Notes: generated by a model from the letters alone, not told the origin. 64,000 nt of DNA from Prorocentrum cordatum (GCA_963575745.1 CAUYUJ010015300.1:23501-87500); one strand, 5' to 3'; shown: positions 40,527 through 52,690, numbered from the stretch's first letter. Made by a program: numbers and translations.

Positions 40527-41112
40527 CTTCATGCTCCCCCTCCTCCCTTTCCTCAGGAGAGAAAGGGGGAGGGGGAAGTAGTGGGGAGAGCGATCGGGGG
40601 CAAGATGAACAGAAGGGGAATGAGGATCAGGGTTAGGAATAATAGCTAGCAGGAAAAAAAGGGCAGGAGAAGCGCGACGAGGAGGAGCGGCACGTTTTGC
40701 TTCCGCACAAGCTGCTGGACATTTCGACCCACATTCAAGGCCTTCGCCGATCCCCGTTCGCAAGGAAGCTCGAGGCCAAGGATCGCACAGGAGACGAGAC
40801 GATACTACCAGTGCAAAGTGTCGCGGGGATGATCGCAGAGAGGAGAGACTGGAGAACAGGCAGAGGCGCCGTGCAGGGACAGCAGTGCTCAGGCAAGGAT
40901 TCATGGACCAGCTTATGTTGTTCCCATCGTACTCCCAAGAAAAAAAATCGGGCACCCAGAAAAGTGTCGAAACGGTGTCGGACGAAGGTCTCCCAGGGCC
41001 CGACACGTGAAAGCCATCAAGTTTCGGTGCTTTTTGGGGGCTCGAAATTCTTTCAGGTGAACAAGGCCAAAGTAGGTTGGAACATCATAAGGACCAGCGT
41101 GAACCAATCAAT
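40527..41112. other. Anonymous DNA downstream of the Mei2-like gene
   Basis: No gene recognised. An open frame at 40697-41224 (+) overlaps the end of the Mei2-like gene antisense and has no known motif. The part next to 41112 would include the 3' UTR of the - strand gene. Confidence 0.4.
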
Positions 41113-41919
41113 TCAGTCCTCGCCCTCCTGCTCCTTTCCCTTGCGACGCCGCAATGTTCGCAGCTGCTTCGTGGGCTTCGGGAACGGGATCCGCTCGCCG
41201 TCCTTCAGGAGGACTGGCTTGTAGAACGCCGGCACCTCCGCGCTCATCATGGGGCTGTTACGATAGCGGCTGACATTCTCACTGAGGCCCTGGCAATTGC
41301 TCCAGCGCATGCTGCATGCCGCTTTAGAGAATGACGATGCCCATCCGTCGAAGCCCTCGAAGGCGAGCATGAATTCCTCCGCTCGCTCGGGAGTGATCAT
41401 ATTCAAGAACGCGTACCCGACGCCGAGCATTTCGGTGAAGTTCATGGGAACGTAGACAAAGTCAAACCACCCCGAGAACCCCTCGGACTCCAGCAGGTCG
41501 ATCAGCGAGTCGCACGTATAGGAGAGGGGCACATTGCACATCATCACCGTGGTCTTCCCGGCCTCCTTCACACGCTCCTTCTGCTTGGCGCCAACGCCGG
41601 CGGCACTCGCGGCCAGAGCAAGGCACAGGGGAACGAACGCCTCTGCCTGGCTCCGAAGGGGCGAGTACGCGGCGGCCTGGCTGCGAAGCGGAGTACGCTT
41701 GGCGGGGACAAGAGTGCATGCGTCGAGGCCGAGCCCAGGGGGGGCGCTGAGGGGCCCTGCGGACGAGGCCGACTCATCGCTGTCGGAGTGGCAGGCGTCC
41801 GAACCGCCGCCAGTGTCGCTGCTGGCGGTGCTGCCGTCGTCGCCCAACAAGAACACCTTAATCGGCAGGGCGTCCTTGGACTCACGAAAGAGTGTAGATG
41901 CATAGGTCGATGAGAACAT
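41113..41919 (-). CDS. Mei2-like RNA-binding protein (C-terminal RRM type)
   Basis: This single-exon gene encodes 268 residues. The start at 41919 is chosen because spliced-leader relics lie upstream at 41978-42013, which puts the in-frame ATG at 42039 before the leader junction. After a Ser/Asp-rich N-terminus (with two LRSQA repeats), residues about 122-250 form the Mei2-type RRM: TTVMMCNVPLSYT (RNP2 region), LLESEGFSGWFDFVYVPMNF, LGVGYAFLNM (RNP1 region), FEGFDGW, WSNCQGLSENVSRYRNSPMM, YKPVLLKDG and IPFPKPT. Mei2-like proteins bind RNA and in yeast and plants control meiosis and development; dinoflagellates have many. The tail is basic then acidic. All core blocks are intact, so this is probably a working gene. 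Confidence 0.85.
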   Translation of the reverse strand: MFSSTYASTLFRESKDALPIKVFLLGDDGSTASSDTGGGSDACHSDSDESASSAGPLSAPPGLGLDACTLVPAKRTPLRSQAAAYSPLRSQAEAFVPLCLALAASAAGVGAKQKERVKEAGKTTVMMCNVPLSYTCDSLIDLLESEGFSGWFDFVYVPMNFTEMLGVGYAFLNMITPERAEEFMLAFEGFDGWASSFSKAACSMRWSNCQGLSENVSRYRNSPMMSAEVPAFYKPVLLKDGERIPFPKPTKQLRTLRRRKGKEQEGED

Positions 41920-41977
41920 GTTTTCAACGTGTTTAGTGAACGTCTGAGAGTGCGATGGCGATCGCGGGCCGAGCGCC

Positions 41978-42013
41978 CTTGCGCCAAATTGCTTTGATCC
42001 CAAACATTGCGGA
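41978..42013 (-). other. Tandem spliced-leader relics upstream of the Mei2-like gene
   Basis: Read on the - strand, 42013-41992 starts TCCG and ends TTTGGGATCAAAG, a diverged full leader. It is followed directly at 41991-41978 by CAATTTGGCGCAAG, which matches the truncated leader CCATTTTGGCTCAAG except for two substitutions and one deleted T. A full copy followed by a copy cut after the internal AG is what repeated trans-splicing onto a retrocopied leader would produce. The gene starts 58 bases further on. Confidence 0.65.
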
Positions 42014-42039
42014 CCATGAGGAGGAGAGAGCAACAGCAT

Positions 42040-43111
42040 GTGGTGTATGTGTAAATGCGTTAAAAAATGCGTTAAAACAGTGAGAGCAACAAGCTTTCCT
42101 CAATTGTCCCTTTTTGCTTGCCATCAAACAACGAACATCATCGGTTAGCGTCGTGTTTCGTGAACTCTCCATATGTGTTCTCGCAATCCGCTCCCGTCAC
42201 AGATGTTATGCCCGTATTGGGAGCGTCTTCCCCCCGGGTAGCGCAAAAATGTGACGCAAAAACAAACAGATTACACGTACATGCAGAAGTCGGGCCACAG
42301 ATATACGGTCGTATCTTCTTACTGCTTAAACAAGAAACACAAGGGAAAACGAAAAACCAACTTCGCCCCGCCGTTCTTGGTAGACGCCAAGTGAAAACAA
42401 CGACAGTCACGATTTCAACTGATTCCTTATAGTTACTGCGAAAACACAAATTGTGTCCTAATGGCTTCAAAGGTTTTCTGCTTTTGCGCCGTCACTCCTG
42501 CTCCTCGCCTGCTGCTCACCCTCATCAAGCGTTCCATGGAACATCGTCACGGCTTGGAAGTACACTGTCAAAGCAATGGCGGAAAACGCAACATTGAAAA
42601 CTGGATGCCCCGATGCAAAACTCCGCTAGGCACACGCCGCAATGGTCTGGACAGCAAGCGCTTGCCACTCAGGCATACGCGCCAGGGGGACGAGGAAGAG
42701 AGAGGAGGAAAGAGGAAGGAAACACCAAATGGCGGCTGACACGAAAAGGCCCTTAACACATATCGGGCGAATGTCTGACGAAATGGTGCGCGGTAGCCCT
42801 AATGTATGGGCCCTAGCGGCCAAAACTAAAAACCGAACACAACATGGCACAAGAGCCAAAAGAGGAAGAAGGCAGAAACGAGAGGACCACCCAGCGAAGG
42901 TGAAAGCAGCAGTACGCATGTCGCGTTCTGGCGAATGATTTGAAACAAGTATATTTCAATGTTGGCCCCTGGCGGGGGGCAGAATCCAATCCTACTCCCC
43001 TCCTGGCAAGGCGACCACACATACAAATTCGCATATGTATATATATATATATACACACACGCGCAGACAAAACTATGCTAGCCTGCGTGGGCCCCAAACC
43101 GCGTGTGTTCT
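42040..43111. other. Anonymous DNA upstream of the Mei2-like gene
   Basis: Likely includes the - strand promoter region, but dinoflagellate promoters lack a recognisable TATA box and none was identified. A short TA run lies near 43034-43056. No other gene seen. Confidence 0.4.
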
Positions 43112-43369
43112 GGCAAACTACGTTGTACAGCGCATGCTGTGCAATATGTGTGAACCCATTTACGTGGTGCACTATATGTTGTGCAAACCTTGCTGTGCGA
43201 TGCATGTTGTGCATTACATGTGGTGCGCGACCTATGCGATGCAATCGGCGTGGTGCTAAATATGTGGTACAATCAACGTTGTGCAATTGATTTTTACCCA
43301 TAATTTGACACATCCCACGCTCTTGCAAACATCCCACCCACCCACCGGCAACTTGGTTTGCAAAACCTC

Positions 43370-43920
43370 TTAAGACCGACTACGACGACACCGACGACAA
43401 CGACTACGACGACACCGACGACGTCTCCGACTCCAACGACGACAACGACGCCGACGCCGACGACGACGAACACGACGACGACGTCGCCAACGAAGACGAC
43501 GACGAGGGAGGAGGGAGGACGACGACGGCGACAACGACGACAACGACGACAACGGCGAGGGAGGAGGGAGGACGGCGACGACGCGAACGACGAAGAAGGA
43601 GGAAGGACGGCGACGCCGACGACGACAACGACGAGGGAGGAGGGAAGACGACGACGACAACGACGACGACGACAACGGCGACGACGACAACGGCGACGAA
43701 ATAGGAGGGACGACGACGAGACGCCGACGACGGACGACGACGACGACGACGAGGGAGGAGGAGGAAGGACGACCACGGCGACAACGACGACGGAAACGAC
43801 CACGACGCCAAAGAGGACGACGACGACGAACACGAGGAAAGACAGAGGACGACGTAGGCGACGACGACGACGACGCGGGAGGAGGGAGGACGGCGACGAC
43901 GACGACGACGACGCAAAAGC
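43370..43920 (+). repeat. (GAC)n block in array unit 1
   Basis: About 550 bases of CGACGA triplets with GGGAGGAGGGAGGACG interruptions. They occupy the place taken by blocks c and d in other units. Confidence 0.95.
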
Positions 43921-45084
43921 GCGCGCGCACGCTTTTGTTGAAAATCCGTGTTGCGAAACCTTGTGTTTTTGTAGGTTTTTTGGACACACGATTTTGAAAT
44001 CCTTCCGAAACCGACAGGTTTTGAAGGTTTTCGGTATACGCGCGCGACGACGCGCGCGTCTGCACTTCGTCCCATTTTTTGCAGAGGACCCTCGCGACGG
44101 CACACGCGCAAGGACGTTCGACTGATTTCGACATGCGCGCGCGAAGCCCGTTTAATAACATGTTGTGAAAATCTTGAAAAACCCATGGTTCTCTTAAGAT
44201 TTCGCAACAGCTCGCGCGGAAGCTTTTTTATCAAATCAGTGTTGCGAAACCCTGTGTTTTTGTATGTGTTTGGGAAACTCGATTGCGAAATCCTTCCGGC
44301 ACCGAGAGTTGTTAGAGGATTTCGGCATGCGCGCGCGACGACGCGCGCGTGCGCACTTCGTCCCATTTGTTGCAAGGGATTATTGAAAAAATGCTATGTT
44401 AGAACAAAACATGTCACCGCATAGTGTTTTTCTTTCTAAACAATGGAACCTCAGGGGGGAGATACCGGCTGGCCTGGGACATTGCGATTTCATATTTAGG
44501 ATGGGCATGTGGTCAGAAGCACATCTGATTTACATACCCGAAAGGGGACCGATAACGCCGGGGGGGGTAGAGTCTATTTTTTAAAAGAAAGGAGAACCTC
44601 TGTGGTGCAATATGCGTTGCCCAATCTATGTGGTACTGTCTGCGCGGTGCAATCAACATGGTGCAATCTACGTCGTGCAATGTTTATTGTGCAAAATACG
44701 TTGTACAATATGTGTGGCGCGAAACCCATGCGATGCAATCGACGTAAACATATATATATATATATATATATATGTGGTGCAAACGACGTTGTGCAACCTA
44801 CGGGGTGCCATCTACGCGGCGCAACTTGCATTGTACAACACATGTTGCGCAATCTCCGTGGTGCAAATCACATGTGCTCGCAATGACTTGTCAACTCTAC
44901 CCGGTGCTCGCGCAATCGTCCCACACACCCACCCGCAACTCGGTTTGTAAAACCCATGCGGCGGCGATCGTGACGAGTGCTCGGCGTTGGCTGGTTCATC
45001 GCTGCGGCCACGGTAGCCCGCGCATGCTCGCGCGCGCAGCGGCCAGCTAGTTTGGCGCGACCGACGCGGCCGCGGTGGCGCTGA

Positions 45085-45105
45085 CCACTGGGCACTTCCC
45101 AGCGG
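45085..45105. repeat. Conserved small hairpin of the array (unit 2 copy)
   Basis: Two 8-base arms (CC[AG]CTGGG and CCCAGCGG) around CACTT. The copy at 49945-49965 is a perfect stem; copies near 46105, 48978 and 51330 have one to a few changes. Confidence 0.7.
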
Positions 45106-47429
45106 GCACTTCAGTGCGAGTCGGCGACGCCGACAACGGCAGACACGATGATGAGAGCAGCGATGATGGTGACGATGCTGGCGAGGACGACAGCAAGGCC
45201 AATGACGGCGCCGATGTTGTCCTCGCGTCGGTGATCAAGGTTTTGTGGAAGGAGTTCGACATGCGCGCGGCTGACGCGCGCGAGTGGACCGCGCGGCATT
45301 ATTTGACACGGTTCGCCCCCCCCCCCCCGCCCCCGCCCAGCGCGCCCGCAAGGGCGTTCGGATGAGTTCGACATGCGGCGCGAAAGTCCAGTTTGGCCAC
45401 ATCTGATGGCAATGTTGAAAACCCATGGTTTGCTTGAAACTCCGCGCGGCCGCGCGCGCAGGCTTTATTTGAAAACCGACGTTGCAAAACCATTCGCGCG
45501 CGTGTTCAAAATGAATTTGGGACAGTCGGTTTTGAAACCCTGGCGAAAGCACTGGCTCCTGAATGATTCCGGCACGCGCGCGAGACGGCGCGCGCGCGCG
45601 CGTGCGCGTCGCCCCATTGTGCGCCAAGGGTTCTTCCGGCACCACGAACGCAAGGGCGTTCGAACGATTTCGATATGCGCGCGCGAAAGTCCTTTTGGCA
45701 ACACGATATGAAAATGCGGGGGAAGCAATGACTTTCTTAAACATCAGCAAGAGAGCTAGCGCATGACTTTGCGTTTGAAAACCCTCGTTGCGAAACCATG
45801 TGCGTTGACATGTTTCCGGGGCACTCGTTTTTGAAATTCTTGCGATACCTAAATTGCGCCAGCTAGGCGGCGCGCAATCTATTCGATGCAATCGGCATGG
45901 CGCGGTGCAACATATGCGGTGCAACCAATGTTGCGCAATCTATGCGGCGCAATTGAATTAGACAAACGAATTGACACACATCACACGCGGCGGCGAATGC
46001 GATGCGTGCTCGGCGTTGGTTGGTGCATCTCTGCGGCCACGCCAACCCAAGCACGCGCGCGCAGCGGCCTGCTAATTTGGCGCGGCCGACGCGGCCGCTG
46101 CGGCGCCGACCGCCGGGCACCTTCCAGCGGGCACTTCAGTGCGAGTCGGCGACTCGGGCGGGCGCGGCATCATGGCAACGTCGACAACGGTAGACACGAC
46201 GATGATAGTAGCGATGATGGCGGCAATGTTGACCACGACGACGTCGCGGCCAGCGCAGGCGCCGACGTCGATCATGCCGACGACGACGACGGCGCCCACG
46301 CGTTGGCGACGAAGGTTTTCGGTTCGCGAACGCGGCCAACGCGCGAGAGCAACCCGCACGGCATCATTTGGCACAGGTCGCGCCCCCCCCCCCCCCCCCA
46401 GCACGCGCGGAAGGGCGCGCGACTGATTTCGGCGCGCGGCGCCAGTGGCCCGTCTGGCAAAATTCCATGAAAATGCAAATAAACCGATGGCTCTCTTAAA
46501 AAATCGCAAGAGCGCGAGCGCGCGCAATCTTGAAAATTGACGTTGCGAGACAATGTGTTTTATATGTGTTTGAGACACTCGGTTTTGAAATCGTTACGAA
46601 ACCGAAACTGTTTGACGGATTCCGGCACGCGCGCGCGACGACGCGCGAGCGCGCACTTCGTTTCACTTTTCGCAAATAGGGTTCTCGCGACGGCATACGC
46701 GCAAGGGGGCTCGAACGGTTTTGACACGCGGGCGCGCGAAGCCCGTTTGGTAGCATTTTTCGAACATGTTCAAAAACCAATGGTTGTCTTAAGGATTTAC
46801 AGAAGCGCGCAATCTTCTTTTTTTTTGAAAATCCGCCCTGCAAAACCAATGGGACGTATGATTTTTTCTTTTTGGCACTCGGCTCTGAAATCTTCAACGA
46901 AACCGGAGGTTTTTTGAGAATTCCAGCACGCGCGAGCGACAACTCGGCGCGTGCACTTCGTGTTTGTTTTTATGTGTTTGCAAGGGGCCCTTGAAAACTG
47001 ATGTTTTTTTTTGGTAAACGAATGCGCGCGCATCGCATTTATTGCAGAGGGTGGCGGGGGGGGGTACCGGCTCGGCGGGGACGGCACGAACTCGTATCTA
47101 GGATGAACGACGCGGCGCAATCATATGCACACTGCAATACGAACAAGGGAACAGATCATCCTGGAGGGTAGAACCCTTTTCAGGAAAGAGAATCTATGAG
47201 GTGCAATCTGGGTTGTGCAATCTACGCCGTGCAATCTACGTGGTGCAATCAATCACTTGCCGAACTTGAAGTTGTCAACTCCACTGCTCGCGCAATCCTC
47301 CCACCCACCCACCCGCAACTTGGTTTGCAAAACCCATGCGGGACCGAGCACAGATATCGCTCCGGGGTCGTCTTGGAGCCCTCGGGGGCGTCTCAAGAGC
47401 GCCCCAAGAAGGCCGGAGAAGCAAGACGG

Positions 47430-47430
47430 C

Positions 47431-47472
<42 letters not shown>

Positions 47473-47945
47473 CGGCAACGACGACTTCTCCGACGTCGAC
47501 GACGACGAAGACGACGACGCCGACGCCGACGACGACGACGAACACGACGACGATGTCGCCAACGAAGACTACGACGAGGGAGGAGGGAGGACGACGACGG
47601 CGACAACGACGACAACGACGACAACGACGACAACGACGACAACGAAGGAGGAGGGAGGACGGCGACGACGCGAACGACGGAGAAGGAGGAAGGACGGCGA
47701 CGCCGAAGACGACAACGACGAGGGAGGAGGGAAGACGACGACGAGACGACGACGACAACGACGACGACGATGGCGACGAAATAGGAGGGACGACGACGAG
47801 ACGCCGACAACGGACGACGACGACGACGACGACGAGGGAGGAGGAGGAAGGACGGACACGGCGACAACGACGACGGAAACGACCACGACGCCAAAGAGGA
47901 CGACGACGACGACGACGAACACGAGGAAAGACACAGGACGACATA

Positions 47946-47978
<33 letters not shown>

Positions 47979-47999
47979 GGAGGAGGGAGGACGGCGACA

Positions 48000-48033
<34 letters not shown>

Positions 48034-48040
48034 CGCAAGA
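47430..48040 (+). repeat. (GAC)n block in array unit 4
   Basis: About 610 bases of CGACGA triplets with the same interruptions, in the same order, as unit 1 (43370-43920), so the two blocks are copies of one another rather than independent expansions. Confidence 0.95.
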
Positions 48041-51000
48041 GCGCGCGCGCACGCTTTTGTTGAAAATCCGTGTTGCGAAACCTTGTGTTTTTGTAGGGTT
48101 TTTGGACGCGCGATTTTGAAATCCTTCTGAAACCCATGGGTTTTAAAAGATTTCGGCGTACGCGCGCGACGACGCGCGCGTCTGCATTTCGTCCCATTTG
48201 TTGCAAAGGATTCTCGCGACTCCACACGCGCAAGGGCGTTCGACAGATTTCGACATGCGCGCGCGACGCCCGTTTGGTAGCACGTTGTGAAAATATTGAA
48301 AAACCGATGGTTTTCTTAAGATTTCGCAAGAGCTCGTACGGAAGCTCTTTTAGCAAATCAAAGTTACGAAGCCATGTGTTTTTGTATGTTGTTTGGAAGC
48401 TCGATTGCGAATTCCTTCCGGCACCGAAGGTTTTTGAAGGATTACGGAATGCGCGCGCGACGACGCGCGCGTGCGCACTTCGTCCTATTTTTCGCAAAGG
48501 ATTCGTGAACAAATCATGCTAAAACAAAAAATGTCACCGCATAGTGTTTTTTCACAAGGGAGCCTCAGGGGGGGATACCGGCTGGCCTGGGACATTGCGA
48601 TTTCATATTTAGGATGGGCATGTGGCCAGAATCATATGTGATTTACATACCCGAAAGGGGGGGCGATAACTCCGGGCGGGGTAAAGTCTATCAAAAGGAG
48701 AATTCATTTTGTGCAATCCACGTTGCGCAATCTACGCCGCGCAATTTACGCGGTGCAATGCACTTGTGGAACTCGCAATTGTCAACTCCACTGCTCGCGC
48801 AACCATCCCACCCACCCACCCGCAACTTGGTTTGCAAAACCAGTGCGGCGGCGATTGCGATGAGTGCTTGGCGTTGGCTGGTGCGCATCTGCGGCCGCGC
48901 TAGCCCGCGCATGCTCGCGCTCGCGCGCGCAGCGGCCAGTTGGCCTGGCGCAACCGACGCGGCCGCAGTGGCGCTGACCGTTGGGCACTTCCCAGCGGGC
49001 ACTTCAATGCGAGCAGGCCACTTGGATGGGCGCGGTATCATGGCAACGTCGCCAACGGTAGACTCGACGATGATAGTAGCGACGCTGGCGACGACGATGA
49101 CAGCGGCGACGGCGCGGCCACTGACGGCGCCGATGCTGATCGAGCCGACGACGACGACGGCGCCCTCGCATCGGTGATGAAGGTTTTGGAAGGAGTTCGA
49201 CACGCGCGCGCGGCCGGCGCGCAAGCGCGGCCTGCGCGGTGTCATTGGACGCGAATCGCGCCCCCCCCCGCGCGCGCGCAAGGGCGTTCGATTGACGTCG
49301 ACACCCGGAGCGTAAGGTCCATTTGGCAGAATTTAACGACAATTGCGAGAAAAGAAAAAGAGATTACTTGAGAATCCGCACGACCACGAACGCGGGATTT
49401 GTTTGAAAGGTACAATTCGAAAAACCATGTGTTTTGTTATGTTGTCAGTGCACTCGATTTTGAAATCCTCGGAAACATACGAAATGTTCAACGGATTCCA
49501 GCACGCGCGCGCGCCGACGCGCGCGCGCGTCGTGCAAACGAGCGCGCGAGCATAAGAAAAATTGCAAAGAGGGAGGGGACTGATACTGGCACGGCGGGGC
49601 AGGTGCGAACCCATCTTCAGGATGCACGACGGGGCAAAATCACACGCAAATTGCAATGAGAAAAGGTGCACCGTTAACCCGGGGGGGATAGATCCTAATT
49701 CTTCTTGTGGAAAAAGAAAACCGCATGGTGCAATTGATCTTTACAAACGAGTTGACAAGCCCCATGCCCTTGCAAACATCCGACCCACCCACCCGCAATT
49801 TGGTTTGCTAAATCCATGCGGCGAAAATCGCGACGAGTGCATGGCGTTGGCTGGCGCATATCTGCGCCCGCGCTAGCCCGCGCATGCTCGCGCGCACAGC
49901 GGCATGGTAGTTTAGTGCGACCGACGCGGCCGCAGTGGCGCTGACCGCTGGGCACTTCCCAGCGGTCACTTCAGCGCGAGTCGGCGACTTGGGCGGGCGC
50001 AGTACCATGGCGACGCCGGCAAGGGTAGACACCGCAATGAGAACAGCGAAGATGGTGACGACGGCGGCGATGACGACGGCAAGGCCAATGACGGCGCCGA
50101 CGTTCATCACGCCGGCCGATGACGATTACGATGTCCTCACGTCTGCGATAATGGTTTAGGAAAGAGTTCGACACGCGCGCGCGGCCGACGCACGCGAGTG
50201 GCCCGCGTGGCATAGTTTGACACGGATCGCGCCCCCCCCAGCACGCGCGCAGGGGCGCTCGGATGAGTTCGACACGCAGCGCGAGAGGCCCGCTTGGCAG
50301 AATGTTATGGGAAAGTTGGAAACCCAATGGTTTTCGAAAGAATCTGCAGAACAACGAGCGCAGGATTGTTTTCAAAAGCTAAACCATGTGATTTGATATG
50401 TGTTCGGGAAACTCGTTATTAGAATCCTCATGGAAACGGAAATGTGTTGAAGGCTTGGGGCATTCGCGCTCGACGGCGCGCGCATGCACATCGCCCCGTC
50501 AGCTGCAAGGGACTCTTGCGACAGCACGCGCACAAGGGCGCCCGAACGATTTCGACGCGCGCGCGCGATAGGTCCGCGTGGTAGCATGTTACGAAGATGA
50601 TGGAAAACAAAAACAAAAGAAACAAGACACAACAAAAAAGGGATTCACTTAAGAATTCGCAAGAGCGCGGGCGCAGGTTTCTTCTGAAAAGCCCGGTTGC
50701 AAAACCATGTGTTGATACTCGGGACTCACGGTTTTGAAACCCTACGGAACCTGAGTGTTGTGAAGGATTCCAGCATGCGCGCGCAACGATGCCCGCGCGC
50801 GCACTTCGTCCCATTGTTTTCAGGGGGTTCTTGGACACTGCTGATGTTCGAGAAACGCGCGCGCAAACCATTTTTTCCAAAGGAAGAAAGGGGGCGATAA
50901 CTGGCCTGATAGGGATGGTACGAACTCATACTGACGGTGGACGATGGGGCGAAATCGTATGTAATTTGCAATACGGAAAAACCAGCACTGTTAAGTCCGG

Positions 51001-52134
51001 GGGGGGTAGATCCGAATTCGTTATTAGAGAAGAGAGCCGATGTTGCGCAATCTAAGTTGTGCAGTACATGCTATGCAATCGTTACAATACAAACTATGTG
51101 AGCAATCTACGTGACACAAATCATTTTTACAAACGAGTTGACAAACCCCATGCCCTTGCAAACACCCCACCCACCCACCCGCAACTTGGTTTGCAAAACC
51201 CATGCGGCGGCGAATGCAATGAGTGCTTGGCGTTGGCTGGTGCATCTCTGCGGCCGCGCTAGCCCGCGCATGCTCGTGCGCACAGCGGCCAGCTAGTTTG
51301 GCGCGAGCGACGCAGCCGCGGTGGCGCTGACCGCTGGGCACTTTGCAGCGGGCACTTCAGTGCGAGTCGGTGACTTGGGCGGGCGCAGCACCATGACACT
51401 GCCGGCAAGGGCAGACACGATTATGAAAGCAGCGATAGTGACAACGGGAGCGATGACGACGGCAAGGCCACTGACGGCGCCGAAGTTGATCACGCCAGCC
51501 GATACCGATTACGATGTCCTCACGTCGGCGACGACAGTTTTTGAAACAGTTCGACACGCAAGCGCGGCCGACGCGCGCGATGGGCCCGCGTGGAATTCCT
51601 TGACACGGGTCGTGCCCCCCCCCCCCAACACGCGCGCAAGGGCATTCGGATAAGTTCGACATGCGGTGCGAAAGGCCCGCTTGGCAGAATATGAAAAAAA
51701 CAATTGGAAATTGATGGTTTCCCTGAGAGCCCGCATGAGCGCGAGACCAAGATTTGTTGACAACTGATGTGGAAAACCGTGTGTTTTGAAATGTTGTCCG
51801 TGCACTCGATTTTGAAAGCATAACGAAACTCATAGTTGTTTTAAGGATTTCGGCATGCGCGCGCAACGATGCGCGCGTGCGTACTTCGTCTCATTGTTTC
51901 AAGGGGGTGCAGAAAAAATGTTTGTTGATACGCGAGCGCGCGCGCATTATCTGTTTTACCACAGAGGAACAGGGGGATCGATAAATGGCCTGGTTGGGAT
52001 GGAATGAAAAACATATTTAGGATGGACGATGGGGCAGAATCAGATGCACTTCGCAGGACGAAGGTGAATCGTTGATTCCGGGGGGGGGGGGAATCCATTT
52101 CTCGTGTAGAAAAGAAACCCGTGTGGTGCGCAAC

Positions 52135-52410
52135 CTATGCGGCGACGAGGCGGCGACGGCGACAACATAGCCGCCAAACCGGCGGTCAGGCCCAGACGAC
52201 GGGCGGCGACGAAGCGGCGACGGGGCGGCGGCGGCGGCAACATAGCGGCCAGAGCAGCACACCAGACCAGACGACTGGCGGCAATGAGGCGGCAACGGGG
52301 CGGCGACGGCGGCTACATAGCCACCAGACCGACACATGGGCCACGACGACAGGCGGAGACGAGGCGGCGACGGGGCGGCGACGGCGGCTACATAGCCGCC
52401 AGACAGACGC
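52135..52410 (+). repeat. 75-bp tandem repeat, four copies
   Basis: Units start GGGCGGCGACGAAGCGGCGA at 52191, TGGCGGCAATGAGGCGGCAA at 52266 and AGGCGGAGACGAGGCGGCGA at 52341; an incomplete first unit starts at about 52135. Because 75 is a multiple of three, frames stay open on both strands. Each unit includes CAACATAG or CTACATAG. Confidence 0.9.
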
Positions 52411-52479
52411 ACCAGCCCATTTCGTCAGAAAAGAATTCAAAAGCCCTAAGTGCAAGCACTGGCTGGGGAAATAGTTGTG

Positions 52480-52690
52480 TATATTTACACACATGCATAC
52501 ACATGTACACATACATACATACATACATACATACATACATGCATGCATGAATGCATGCATGCATACATATATATATATATATATATATACATATATACAT
52601 AAATACACATGCATGCATGCACACATACATACAAACTTACCCATATACATACCCATATACATACATGCATGCATACATACAGACATTCGT
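52480..52690 (+). repeat. (ACAT)n / (GCAT)n / (TA)n microsatellite
   Basis: ACATACAT, GCATGCAT and TATATA runs follow each other. The frames are artefacts. Confidence 0.95.

Larger units (their letters stand above)
43112..52130 (+). repeat. Complex tandem array, seven units of about 1.0-1.5 kb
   Basis: The same ordered blocks recur head to tail. (a) 14-bp GTGCAATCTACG-type repeats at about 43112, 44598, 45858, 47198, 48710, 49727 and 51030. (b) CCCACC-GCAACTTGGTTTGC at 43337, 44922, 47299, 48808, 49781 and 51168. (c) GCGTTGGCTGGTGCATCTC with a conserved hairpin at 44958, 45985, 48845, 49818 and 51203. (d) a GAGTTCGACATGCGCGCGG block ending in a C run at 45238, 46310, 49180, 50150 and 51535. 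(e) CGCGCGCGACGACGCGCGCG with CACTTCGTCCCATTT, one or two per unit. (f) GGGGGGATACCGGCTGGCCT-like blocks at about 44452, 47052, 48568, 49570, 50888 and 51968. Frames inside are repeat artefacts. Confidence 0.85.

Noticed and set aside
38409-41006. 865-codon open frame on the - strand
   Set aside because: It runs through (CTC)n, (GA)n and (ATC)n tracts and the degenerate 39.2-39.7 kb repeat; the translation is Gly/Arg/Glu and Met/His ladders plus repeat-derived peptides. Open only because of the repeats.
43294-48512. Long frames across the (GAC)n blocks
   Set aside because: Thr, Arg or Asp/Glu ladders caused by triplet repeats; the same peptides recur in each array unit.
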